From positions 22,143,084-22,207,083 of the forward strand of contig OX328098.1 of the NCBI GenBank assembly GCA_946811185.2: 64,000 nucleotides of DNA, given 5' to 3'. Positions within the stretch are counted from its first letter, which is position 1, and each line of letters starts with the position of its first letter. This stretch comes from Hippopus hippopus. Its lineage: Eukaryota > Mollusca > Bivalvia > Cardiida > Cardiidae. Position numbers and translations under genes: made by a program. Below the pieces are notes generated by a model. It had not been told where the DNA came from. It did no database searches and worked only from the letters and a program-made list of their open reading frames with translations. Below are positions 30,699-40,640 of this stretch, piece after piece.

Positions 30699-31153
30699 TT
30701 GAAGATTATGAGCTTTTTGATAGCAACAGCAGCATGAAGGTCGACTCGACTAAAACGATCGATGAACCAGAGCCTGAACAACCACTACAAGTTATTGCAA
30801 CATCCGAGTCGTCCACAGGTAGCAGGGATGAATTTCATACTGAATCGTCAGTTCCAACAATGCCTTCAGGAGAAGCGGAAACGCTTGAAAAACCTATATG
30901 CACAATTTGCAACAAAACATTCAAAAACATTAGAAACTTGAAATTCCACATGATGACACATTCAGGTGTTCGTCCATATTCCTGTACATTTTGTCCCAAA
31001 AGATTCAGTCAGAAGAATGTGCTAGATCAGCATTTACTTACCCACACAGGTCAGAAACCATTTGCTTGTTCTTTTTGTGGGACGTGTTTCTCACAGAGGG
31101 CTACTAAGTATAGACATGAGCATTTACATGTGAGAGATATGACCTTAAAGTAA
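30699..31153 (+). CDS. Zinc-finger gene, alternative terminal exon 2 (three canonical fingers)
   Basis: Seen: acceptor CTATGATTTCAG, phase 1 (completes a Val codon), 455 nt to TAA at 31153. Joined to the shared exons it gives exactly 366 codons plus stop. The start is acidic and Ser/Pro-rich (VEDYELFDSNSS, DEPEPEQPL). Three regular C2H2 fingers follow: C283/C286/H299/H303, C311/C314/H327/H331 and C339/C342/H355/H359, with SGVRPY and TGQKPF linkers. The chain stops seven residues after the last finger. There is no AT-hook or acidic tail. The phase match and in-frame fit support an alternative last exon of the same gene. A separate gene is the alternative, but there is no ATG before the acidic region other than an internal one. 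Confidence 0.8.
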
Positions 31154-31239
31154 GGTATGACTGAAATGATGTCATAACATCATGGGCATGAAACAATGTC
31201 TTGATTTTTCGATTATGGATAATTCAACTTAGTTGGCAA

Positions 31240-31452
31240 GTTTGTACTTGTTACCGAACAACAAATCTTAACATTGTCCGTACTGAAAGTATGTACCAAA
31301 GACAAATGATGAGTGTTGTCTGTGAGTGAAAAGAAAAACTTAGGGGAAAAGGAGAAATGCAGGTTTAATAGCATTTTCTCCTTTATCCAGATTATTTTCA
31401 AAAGACCTCTTCTTCAGTTTTGTAAAAATGATTATAGTGTATGGTGTTTAAC
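31240..31452 (-). mobile_element. Family A MITE, degenerate
   Basis: TTACCGAACAACAAATCTTA, GAAAAGGAGAAATGCAGG, a reduced hairpin and GTATGGTGTTTAAC at right. Its right end runs into the SINE tail at 31438. Confidence 0.6.
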
Positions 31453-31727
31453 ACTGTTTTCAACATTATTTCAGTTATGATGTTAGGCCAGTGCACCTAC
31501 CCATGCTTTGCTGGAGTTTCTTTTAACCAGTACTTTGCACAGCCTTCCAAAGCCACTGGCTGCTTTCCCACACTACCATTGTTGAAATAATGATCAGCAG
31601 TGAGAGAGGAATGAATCCTATAGCAATGACTATCATAAATCCTCCTGAAGAGATTGAACGAGCTAGGGATTCAAACCAGCAACCTCCTGGTCTTAAGTCC
31701 TGTCGGCTACCAACTGCACCTTCTGTC
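31438..31727 (-). repeat. SINE type 2, reverse orientation
   Basis: The plus strand reads TGTTTTCAACATTATTTCAG, CCAGTGCACCTACCCATGCT and CCACTGGCTGCTTTCCCACA to GATTCAAACCAGCAACC and GTCGGCTACCAACTGCAC. These are the complements of the tail, body, B box and A box of type 2 SINEs. Confidence 0.75.
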
Positions 31728-32012
31728 TCAGCCAGGTTTGTACAAACAGGATTGTGTAGTGAAGAGCCAATTCATGTGTGAATGCCTTGGAGAGAATTGC
31801 TGCATTTTTTTTGACTGAAATAGACAAAATACATGCACAGTACTTACTTTTATGTAAAAAAGTTATTAAGTAAAGTGTATCTATCTATGGTAATGTCACC
31901 ACTTTTGAAAAGAACAACAAATATATGCTGTTTGAGACACGGTTATATCATGCTACTTTTCAGAGGCCTAGCTTTTCAAGCCAAGGCACCTGTCAAATGG
32001 AATCCTGGTTAT

Positions 32013-32330
32013 TAGGTTTTTAGCTCCATTGGCCAAAGGCCAGGCTGCTTATGTTTTGGCCCCATGTCCATTTTGTGTCTATCTCTGCATGTGTCCATTG
32101 TATGAGTTACCGTAACTTTTTTTTCAAACATCTTTTCCACTAAAGCTACCCATCCAATCTGACCATTCTTCACAGAAATGATCCTACCATGACCCTTTTC
32201 AGATTTCTTCAAAATTTGAATCCATGAAAAACTCTGGTTGCTGAATACTGAAAATATTGGAAATCTTTAAAAATCTTCTTCTTGAAAACTGCAGTTTGAA
32301 ATACATGTACTTCTTATTTCCATAGTGAAA
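32013..32330 (+). repeat. Hairpin-headed repeat, 5' fragment
   Basis: GGTTTTTAGCTCCATTGGCC then GGCCAGGCTGC forms the leading hairpin, followed by TATGTTTTGGCCCCATGTCC and degenerate downstream sequence. Related in layout to 42890. Confidence 0.45.
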
Positions 32331-32739
32331 TTTAAGTTAAAAGCGCGTTTAGACCCTCTACTGGGTCCACGTGTAAACAAAAATCAATGGCATCATATAT
32401 GATGTACAATCAGATGCAGCCATCTGAACCAACCGACCCACATTTCATTGCAATGCTGTGTCTAATAAGTGTAACTAGGCTTTCATTTCTCATTTTCTTT
32501 TCCCATTATGGGTTAGTTGACAATTTGACTGCATTACAGGCACCATGTAGGTTCTCATGATACAGTGCTTTCTTGCTGCACTTGTTAATTTTCCTACCAA
32601 ATATGGCACGTGCATAAATTTTCTCAAAGAGATATAACTCTATTGGACTGGCATAAATAAGTACTCTCTACAAACTGGCCATATATATACTCTGTCAGAT
32701 TTTGTGATGGAATTTTGATTGATTGGTTGATTGATTTTT

Positions 32740-33141
32740 CCCGTAATGAAAGCATTTTCAGAGGACAAATCAAAATTGATGTGGCTTAAAATGATATAAT
32801 TTTTTTTAAATGGATAGAACACATTGTGGGAAAATGACAAAATGCCAATGACATGCATTTTTTCCTTTTTACAAGAATTTTGATCATGCACTTTCAAAAT
32901 GCTATCTTTGTATTAACTCTTTACCACACAATCCCGACTTTTAACGACCCTTAGAAAGAAAGTTTTTGAAAACATTGTGGGAAAAGGAAAAAATGCTGGT
33001 TACCAGCATTTTCTCCTTTTCCCACAATGTTTTCTACCCTTCCCAAATCAATTGTCAATTTTTGATTCACATTTACTTTGTCGTCTGCAAATGCTTTCAA
33101 TTTGGACTAGTTCAAAATTTTGTCAGTTAGTAAAGAGTTAA
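32740..33141. mobile_element. Two family A MITEs, one degenerate and one intact
   Basis: 32740-32912 is a decayed reverse copy. 32913-33141 is a well-preserved forward copy (TTAACTCTTTACCACACAAT, good hairpin at about 32968-33034, TTAA 33138-33141). Confidence 0.8.
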
Positions 33142-33194
33142 AAGCTCGGGATTTCTGCCATTTTCTCCTTTTCTAACAAAGTTTTTAAAAGCCT

Positions 33195-33576
33195 TACTTT
33201 GACAAAGGCCTACTAGCAGCCAAAAAGACAATGCAGGTGTTAAAATGCATTTAAATTTAAATCATACCATTCTAAAGTACAAAAAAAATATTGTGAAGAT
33301 TTCAATCTGTTGTGTGGTTGGTCCATGTGTTAATCGCTGGCAGAAAAATGAATTTTAAAATCAGGCAAAAAAACCCCAAAAGATAGAGTATCTGGCAACT
33401 TTTAACCTAGTTATGAAATTAAATTCTCTGCCAGTGACCAACACTCTGACTGAAAAAGTAAAATACCAGATTGTCGTTGTCACAGTCATTTCCATATTTT
33501 TAAATGATATGATTTAAATTTAAATGCATTTTAACACCTGCTTTGTTTACTTTTGGCAGCATTACTTAAAGTTTTA
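33195..33576. mobile_element. Family B foldback element, older copy
   Basis: GCAGGTGTTAAAATGCATTT and AAATCATACCATTCTAAAGT at left pair with AAATGATATGATTTAAATTT and AAATGCATTTTAACACCTGC at right. The middle is diverged from 29131-29509. Confidence 0.7.
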
Positions 33577-33866
33577 AAGATGTTATGAAAACATTAGATA
33601 GTTTGGTGAAAAGGAAATTTAGCTAGTACAAAACAGAATGGACTTCAATGACAGGGCTTAACCTCTTGCACTGCTCTCAGCAACCCAACCTTTGCTGCTG
33701 CGGATGGTGTAGATCAAAATAAGTCTGCAAAGAATGTGCAGCCTTATACTGGATCGAAACAACCAGTTCCCATGTTCTGTATCATGATAATTCATTTCAA
33801 TTGCAGGGGGAGTGTCTACTCATCACGCAATATTGGTCAATTTTTTATTCAAGGGCACATAATTAC

Positions 33867-34095
33867 TTAACTCTTTACCTCACAACGAAATTTTTCTTGA
33901 GTCCAAACTGAAGGTATTTGCAGTCAACAAATTTAATGTGGCTCAAATTGTGTAAGATGTCCTTGATAGGGTAGACAACATTGTGGGAAAAGGAGAAAAT
34001 GCTGGTTACGAGCATTTTCTCCTTTTTTCCACAATGTTTTCAAAAGGCTTCTTTCCAAGGGTCGTTAAAACCTGGGATTGTTTGGTAAAGATTAA
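33867..34095 (-). mobile_element. Family A MITE
   Basis: TTAACTCTTTACCTCACAAC (TTAA 33867-33870) to TTTGGTAAAGATTAA (34092-34095). Hairpin with GGTTACGAGC centre. Confidence 0.82.
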
Positions 34096-34119
34096 ACTGG
34101 TCCCGTTGTAAAAATACAT

Positions 34120-34375
34120 TTGAGCCCTGCTCTATGAAAAGGGGTTAAGTGCATCTCCGTGATGCATTATACCAAGCAAGTCATCAAATAATTATGAATC
34201 CATAGAGTTAGTTTTGTCTAACAACCAACTATATTATGAGGTAGAATGGTCTTTGGACATTCAGAAAATTTACAAGTTGCAAAAAGTTTTTACCCATGCC
34301 AGCCTGCTCAGACTGACATGGGTCGATACTTTTTGCAGATCTGCTAAGCCCATCATTTCACAGAGAATGGGACAT
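34120..34375. mobile_element. Family C MITE, inverted arrangement
   Basis: GAGCCCTGCTCTATGAAAAG to ACAGAGAATGGGA, with the GCCAGCCTGCTCAGACTGAC hairpin and GCATTATACCAAGCAAGTCA. The order is reversed relative to the copy at 50449. Confidence 0.7.
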
Positions 34376-34554
34376 TAACCCTTTACCACACAATCCCGAC
34401 TTTCAACAACTCTAAGAAAGAAGCATTTTCTCCTTTTTCCACAATGTTTATCTCCCTTTCACCAACAAAGTTTACCATTTCAGCCACAATCGATTTGACA
34501 TGTAAATGCTCTCAAGATGGATAAGTCAAAAATCTCTGTGTGGCAAAGGGTTAA
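34375..34554 (+). mobile_element. Family A MITE lacking half its hairpin
   Basis: TTAACCCTTTACCACACAAT (34375) to GTGGCAAAGGGTTAA (34554). The left half of the palindrome is deleted, so AGAAAGAAG runs straight into CATTTTCTCC. Confidence 0.8.
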
Positions 34555-35669
34555 TACTTTAGCTATATAATGGGAGATAACAATTTTATACCTGACTTGA
34601 TTTAAAAGTGCAGGAAGTAAAGAGTGGACTCCCTTTAGCCTTACTACCGTTTGCTTCAGTTTTTTTTTTTCGGCGTAGCTGTATGATCTCACATTTGACC
34701 TACTTTCAGTACTAGGAGGAAATGAATGGTTACACATTTTGTGATTGGCCAAATATAGGTAAACTACGCAAAAAAATAAAGGTCTCAGTAGAAATTTACC
34801 GACATTGGATAAAAGTGTTCATGACTAGAAAATCATGTAATGTTGGCCATGCAGATGTTAAACTCTAGCTAAACATCCATAATCTAAATCATATGGATAA
34901 ACTAATAGCAATGAGCATTGGCGAGTTTTCTATTTTGGTTAGTGTAAGAGATTTGGTACCCGTTTTTCCTCGCGTAAAACCGAATACGAATTGTGACGGC
35001 AGGCTACCGCTCTATTGTCTTACACGAAAACGGGTTGTGAAACAACTGATTTCGTTTCTTGTCACAATGAAAAAAGATGTTATGTCTTGAATTTGGTGAT
35101 TTAATTCGAAACGTGAATAACTATGCCTACCTGGGGGAACAATCAATTTTATTGCGTTGTTAGCGAAGAAACTGGGTTTCTACTAAATTACTCTTAATAA
35201 AAGTAGGTGGGTGTGGTCAAGCATTGAGAGGGGTGATAAAACCCCGCCTTCTGATAACGACAAATAGTCGATGTTTGAAAGGTGCTTCATTTTTGTACAA
35301 AAACATGCAAGTCTACTTTGTTTTCTTTTTAAAGATTTCATCGTATGGTCTAACCAGACCTTTATTTAAACATGATTCATTAATAAAAAACAGAACAAAC
35401 GATATATTCCGAAACATGGCAGAATGTCGACTCTCATTTATGTTAAACATGAGAATTAATGTATTGCTCAATAACGCTCATTACGAGAGCTTCCTCATTC
35501 TTAAATCTTATTGAAAATTCTGCTTTCAACCATATGCAAAACAGTTTAAAAGAGGCTACTTTCAGAACTGTTTTCATCATTTCTCTTCATATCATATACT
35601 ACAAACGAATTTAAATATTCATATCCCAGTGCCTCTTACGCCGTCTGTCTTTTTTAAAAGATATTTCTT
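34555..35669. other. No gene or repeat recognised
   Basis: Short ORFs at 34893-35090 and 35224-35514 have no recognisable domain and no splice context. Confidence 0.4.
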
Positions 35670-35892
35670 GTTTCAAACTAGATTATGACCTGCCAGGTCA
35701 CTCTATATTTTGTTTACTTTTTGCCTGATTTAAAAATTTATTTTTTCGCCAGCAACTAACACATGAATCAACCACATAATAACAGATTATCATCCTCACA
35801 ATGTTTTCCGTACTTTTAAATGGTATTGTTTAAATCTAAATGCACTTTAACACCTGCATTGATTATTTTGCTGCTATTGAGCCTTTAATGTG
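35670..35892. mobile_element. Family B element, right half
   Basis: ACCTGCCAGGTCACTC, GTACTTTTAAATGGTATTG, TGCACTTTAACACCTGC and TGAGCCTTTAA match the right half of 37905-38275. Confidence 0.65.
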
Positions 35893-35915
35893 CATGGGAT
35901 AGAAGGCTTGAGATT

Positions 35916-36215
35916 GTATGGTGTTTTAGCGCCGTTTTTAACATTATTTCAGTTATATTGCGGCAGCCAGTGCACCTATCCATGCTTTCCAGGAGTTTCT
36001 TTCTACAAGTGTACCGCACAATATTCTTTCCATGCCACTAGCTGCTTTGAGTGCTTTCCAACATAACCATTATCGAAACAATAGTCAGCGGTGAGGGAGA
36101 AATGAATCCTGTCACAATGACTATCATCAATCCTCGGAAAGAAATTGGCCAAAATAGAGATCGAAACAGCGACCTTCAGTTCACATGTCCTGTAAGCTAC
36201 CGGGGCTCGACATCA
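35916..36215 (-). repeat. SINE type 2, reverse orientation
   Basis: TTAACATTATTTCAGTTATA, CAGTGCACCTATCCATGCTT and GAGATCGAAACAGCGACCTT are complements of the tail, body and B-box region; the head ends near CTACCGGGGCTCG. Confidence 0.7.
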
Positions 36216-36309
36216 AGAGAAATAAATGGTAACTACTGTCATAAGGAAAGCAGGAGTAACTTCCCTTCAACAATATAATGATCAAAAGAAAACCTAGTCA
36301 TAGCGAATA

Positions 36310-36669
36310 CTCGACAAATGACAAAAACGTAGACTTATCCAAATTAAAAATATTTTCAGACGACAAAATGCATGTTGCTAAAAAATTCAAATAATTATGT
36401 ATTTGGACCGGTAGAAACTATTGTGGGAAAAAGAGAATATGCTGGATACCTTTTACCACATAGATAAAAGCTTAGGCCTGTTCAAATTGAAAGCATTTGC
36501 TGGTGATATATTGAATGTGGCTGAAATTCCGAGATAAGTCTTCGAAAGCATAGAAAACATTGTGGGAAAATGAGAAAATGCTGGTTATCAGCATTTTCTC
36601 ATTTTTCCACAATGTTTTCAAAAGCTGTCATCCTTGGGGGTCTTTAAAACTCTGGAGTATGTGGTAAAG
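36310..36669 (-). mobile_element. Two family A MITEs, one truncated inside its hairpin
   Basis: A left-side fragment ends in the middle of its hairpin (AATATGCTGGATACC). A second copy from about 36450 (TTTTACCACATAGATAAAAG) runs through a full hairpin with GGTTATCAGC centre to ATGTGGTAAAG. Confidence 0.75.
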
Positions 36670-36692
36670 TATGTTTCTTTGACCCTGAGGGA

Positions 36693-36925
36693 GAAGCCAT
36701 GCGAGGCTCGGTGGTAACTTGAATGACTAGCAACCTGGATGCCCTAGATTCGAGTTTTACTGAATGCACTGGGAGTGTTGTTAGGCAAGACACTTCGGAG
36801 TCCTAGCCCAGTGCTTATTAAGCACTGGACGCATGTGAATATGTGAGCTGTCGCCGTGATATGACTAAAATAATGTTGAAAGCGGGGTGATTAACCAGCC
36901 AACCAACCAACCAACCAATCCATCC
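36693..36925 (+). repeat. SINE type 1, full length
   Basis: Head GGCTCGGTGGTAACTTGAAT with B-box-like AGATTCGAGTT. Body GGCAAGACACTTCGGAGTCC, GAATATGTGAGCTGTCGCC and tail AAAATAATGTTGAAAGCGG followed by a CCAA-rich repeat. Confidence 0.75.
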
Positions 36926-37058
36926 ATCCACTGTCCTCGAGGGAGAAAGCTTCTGAAAACAGTGTTGGAAAAAAACATGTTTCACTCTCTTTAACCGTTC
37001 GTTCCAGCCCTACTACTAGTATTTACCCTCGGTGTCGTAAAACGGTAAAATTTACCCT

Positions 37059-37272
37059 TTAACCCTTTACTACACAATCACGAGTTTAAACGACCCCAAG
37101 GTCTACCCTTTTGAAAATATTGTGGGAAAAGGAGAAAATGCTGGAAATCAGACAATGTTTTCTTTATTTTCAAAAGCAAACTCAATCATTTTAAATAGTG
37201 GCATTTGTCATCTATCTGCAAATTTTTTCAAGATGGGCAAGTCTGAGATTTTGTTGTCTGGTAAAGATTTAA
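37059..37272 (+). mobile_element. Family A MITE, internally deleted
   Basis: TTAACCCTTTACTACACAAT to CTGGTAAAGATTTAA. The right half of the hairpin is reduced to GACAATGTTTTC. Confidence 0.78.
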
Positions 37273-37493
37273 ACCTATGGGCACCATACAAAACTTGAGT
37301 TGCCTGTTACGGAAAGTGTGGATTTAGACAAGACTGCATGCTTGTGCACTCTGATATTTAATAACCAATGTTCGTTTTGCGGACAGAATCAGTTCAAAAC
37401 AGCCTTGTACGATCCAGGTACTTTTTTTAATGACGGAAAATCTTTATTAAATTGTTTATTTTCCGATTAAACCTATAAAGCGGTGGACAAGAA

Positions 37494-37785
37494 TTAACTC
37501 TTTACCACACAATTCCGAGTTTGAACGACTATCAGAAAGGCTTTTGGAAGATGTTGGTAACCAGCATTTTCTCCTTTTCCCACAATGTTTTCTACCTGTT
37601 TAGGACAAAAACTGTCATTCGAAAAACACTTGAATTTTTTACTGTATTATTTTGTTGAAAATGGACAAGTCTAAAATTGTTCTGTATTTCTGTGTGGTAA
37701 AGGGTTAGGCTGCTTTTCTGGACAACAAAGATTACGATCAGACTGCACAGATTGTGCAGTCTGTTCTTAGATGTACATTGTCCAC
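37494..37785. mobile_element. Family A MITE followed by a family E hairpin
   Basis: A copy 37494-37708 with the left half of its hairpin deleted and right end GTGGTAAAGGGTTAG. At 37713-37785 GATCAGACTGCACAGATTG and GCAGTCTGTTC form a family E core. Confidence 0.7.
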
Positions 37786-37904
37786 AACCGAGTTACATAT
37801 TCTGGACAAAACAACCCTGAAATATCAATATTTCTACTGTTTTTCGTTATTGATACGGTCCATTTCATGGGGGGGTGTACTTGCAGTACTCCTTTGGTTA
37901 AAGT

Positions 37905-38275
37905 GACAATAAAGTCCAAAAGTAAACAAAGGGGGTGTTTAAATGCATTTGAATTTATATCATACCATTTAAAAGTATGAAAATTATTGTGAAGATGACA
38001 ATCTGTCATTGTACGGTCGGTCCAAGTTTTAGTTGCTGACAGAGAAATTAATTTCAAAATTAGGTTAAAACCTGCCAGGTATCTGTGTCTTTTGTTTACT
38101 TTTTGCCTGATTTTGAAATTCTTATTTATCTGCCAATGACTAACATATGGCCCGAGCACACAATAACAGACTGTCATCTTCACGATATTTTCCATACTTT
38201 TAAATAGTATGATTTAAATTTAAATGTATTATGACACCTGCTTTGATATTTTGGCCTTTACTGGGCTTTTAAGAG
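37905..38275. mobile_element. Family B foldback element, best preserved
   Basis: Arms of about 150 nt: GTGTTTAAATGCATTTGAAT, CATACCATTTAAAAGTATG and AAGATGACAATCTGTCATTG at left, inverted at right through AATGTATTATGACACCTGC. Ends GTTAAAG and CTTTTAAG. It also gives a long spurious minus-strand ORF. Confidence 0.78.
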
Positions 38276-38542
38276 AAAATTTTTCATTACACAGTTGGGA
38301 AGTTATTTTGTGTTCGTACAGTCGACAATCTAATGTAGGTTCCGATCGGCTTGAAATAGTCTAAAGTTTCAGAGTTTCACTAAGAACTTTAAAAAAGAAG
38401 TTGCTTTGGAAAAAATATCTTTTGAATAGGAAGGTATTCCTTGCCAACTAAACACTGACAGACACATGTATACCCTCGTATGTATTTGGATATTTGCGGA
38501 GTCCTTTCTAAAGAAGTGGACGCTAACTAGTGCAAGGCTGTT

Positions 38543-39008
38543 TTACTCTTTACCAAACGACAAAATTTTAGACTTGTCCAAATTCAAAGCATTTGCAAAC
38601 GACAAATTCATTTTAGCTGAAATAACCATCGGAATTTTATGGTTTCTGGGAGCGTAAAAAAACATTCTGGGAAAAGGATAAAATGCTGGTTACCATGATT
38701 TTCACTTTTTCCTACAATGTTTTCAAGAGTCCTTTTCCTTGGGGGTCGCTGAAACTAGTGATTTCGTGTGTAACCCTTTACCACACAATCCCGAGTTTTA
38801 ACGACCCTGACGATGAAGCTATTGAAAACATTGTGGGAAAGGGAAAAAATGCTGGTGACCAGCATTTTCTCCTTTCCCACAATGTTTTCTATTCTATTAA
38901 AGACAGAAATCATCATTTTTAGCAACATTTAATTTGTCGTCTGCAAGTGCTTTCAATTTGGCCCAGTCTAAAATTTTGTCGTTTGGTAAAGAGTTTTAAA
39001 GGGTTAAG
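38543..39008. mobile_element. Two adjacent family A MITEs in opposite orientation
   Basis: A reverse copy (CTCTTTACCAAACGACAAAA to TCGTGTGTAA) runs into a forward copy (TAACCCTTTACCACACAATC to TTTGGTAAAGAGTTTTAA). The second has a nearly perfect hairpin at about 38826-38890. Confidence 0.8.
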
Positions 39009-39475
39009 AAAAACAGAAAAGTTTAAGAAGGACACACACAAAAATTTCGTGAAAACCCATCGGAATTTACACACGCACCTCTACACGTTATTGGTAAATG
39101 TCGTAAAATATATATATTCATTTTATGGTATATAATTAATATCATTTTATGCTTGATTAAAAGTAAGCCTGTAATATACACGAGAAATATAGATTTCTGC
39201 AGTAAAGCTTTTTGTGTTGTTGCAAGTTTGGTTGTGATGGCCTTGGATACAGAAAACTTTTTATTGTGTGAAGTGTTTTTGAAAAAGGATAATTTACAAT
39301 GGTGTATTTACTGTGGTGTGTGACTTGATATCTATGGGAGATTTTAGGACTTAATACAGGTGAGATTTTTGAGAGAGAACTTTTTAGTTCGGCTGTTTTC
39401 GAAGAAAACGCGGTGGTATACTGTCACAGCTTTGTCATCGTAGACCTACATCGTCATAATCTGCGTCGTCGTTGT

Positions 39476-39660
39476 CTGATTGATTGTATGGTGTTTAATG
39501 CCGTTTTCAACATTACTTCAGTTACAGTATATCATGGCCGCCAGTGCACTTATCCATGCTTCCATGGAGTTTCTTTTACCAGCACTCAGCACAATAATCT
39601 TTCCAAGCCACTGGTTGCTTTCCCACATAACCATCGTCGAAGCAATCATCAGCCGTGACT
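39476..39660 (-). repeat. SINE type 2, reverse orientation, head missing
   Basis: TGCCGTTTTCAACATTACTT, GCCAGTGCACTTATCCATGC and AGCCACTGGTTGCTTTCCC, then it stops in the ATCATCAGCCGTGA region before the tRNA-like head. Confidence 0.75.
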
Positions 39661-39699
39661 GCGTCGTCGTGCAAAAACTCTTTTGACATTTTATAATAT

Positions 39700-40003
39700 C
39701 ACTATCATGACTGAAGATATTTATTTCAAACCCTGTCTAGTTGTTAACTATCGAAGGGGGAACCCATACCAGTAAGGCTAGAAACCATCAAAATGTTTTT
39801 GACATAGTTATGCTCCTTTTTCGACTTAAATTTTTCACTGAAAATCAACCTTTTTCTAATATCTCTGTTATTCAATGACTGAAGATATTTACTTCAAACT
39901 TGGATACGTTGTTTACTATCAAAAGGGGAACCCGTACCAGTGCGGCAGATAAGCCTCCAAATATTTTTGATACAATTATGCCCCTTTTTCTACAAAGCGT
40001 TGT
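39700..40003. repeat. Tandem repeat, two units of about 167 bp
   Basis: GACTGAAGATATTTA recurs at about 39711 and 39878, each followed by TTCAAAC, a GTTTACTATC-like stretch, GGGGAACCC(A/G)TACCAGT and ATTATGCCCCTTTTTC. Style matches the Helitron-like bodies, but no head or tail is present. Confidence 0.65.
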
Positions 40004-40019
40004 CACCATCTCATTCTGT

Positions 40020-40531
40020 AAAAGCAACTGAAAATTGAAAGCATCTGTAGACAACAAGTTTGAAAGTACATGCAATACAAATGAATCCTAGCTCTCTGAG
40101 AGGTTAAAAACCTGGTGAGAATAGGAAAAAATCCTGGTTACCAGTTATTTTTTCCTTTATTCGACCCTTTCTTCAAAGCTTTCTCATTCAGGGTCGTAAG
40201 AACACGGGATTGTGTGGTAAAGGGTTAAGTCTAAAAGTTTGGACAAGGGAGCAGGAGGCGATATATGTGCCATATTGTAATTTGTTGTCGTAGTTCCTCA
40301 GCCCTTTACCAAACAATCCAGTGTTCAATAAAAGACCACGAGGATGAAGGCTGTCGATGATAATGCAGGAAAAAGAGAAAAGTGCAGGTAAACTGTATTT
40401 TCTCCCTTTCCCTCATTGTTTTATATCCCATCAAAGACAAAAAAATATTGAATTGAGTCCATTGTAAACTGTGGTCTCCGTATGTTTTCAATTAAAACAT
40501 TTTAAAATTGTACTGTCGGGAACAGGGTCAA
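40020..40531. mobile_element. Two degenerate family A MITEs
   Basis: 40020-40228 reverse (GAAAATTGAAAGCATCTGTA to GTGTGGTAAAGGGTTAA) and 40298-40531 forward (CCCTTTACCAAACAATCCAG to TACTGTCGGG). Both hairpins carry many mismatches. Confidence 0.65.
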
Positions 40532-40640
40532 ACACTGTAGCCTGGAAAATAACGAATCGATTCCCGCAAGTAGCGTGTTCTTGGGCAAATTTCTTCCGAG
40601 CCTAGTTTTATCTATTTTCACGGCCACAGCTCTGTTATTC
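40532..40640 (+). repeat. SINE type 1, very diverged
   Basis: GTAGCCTGGAAAATAACGAA, CGATTCCCGC and GTGTTCTTGGGCAAATTTCT retain the head and the GGGCAAG segment only. Confidence 0.35.

Noticed and set aside
37767..38195. 142-codon minus-strand ORF, similar to one at 29090-29431
   Set aside because: Both lie in family B foldback copies; similarity reflects the repeat, not a protein family.
20600..40531. CRISPR-like array of palindromic repeats
   Set aside because: Repeats are about 230 bp, TTAA-bounded, in both orientations and irregularly spaced in a eukaryotic genome; they are MITEs.
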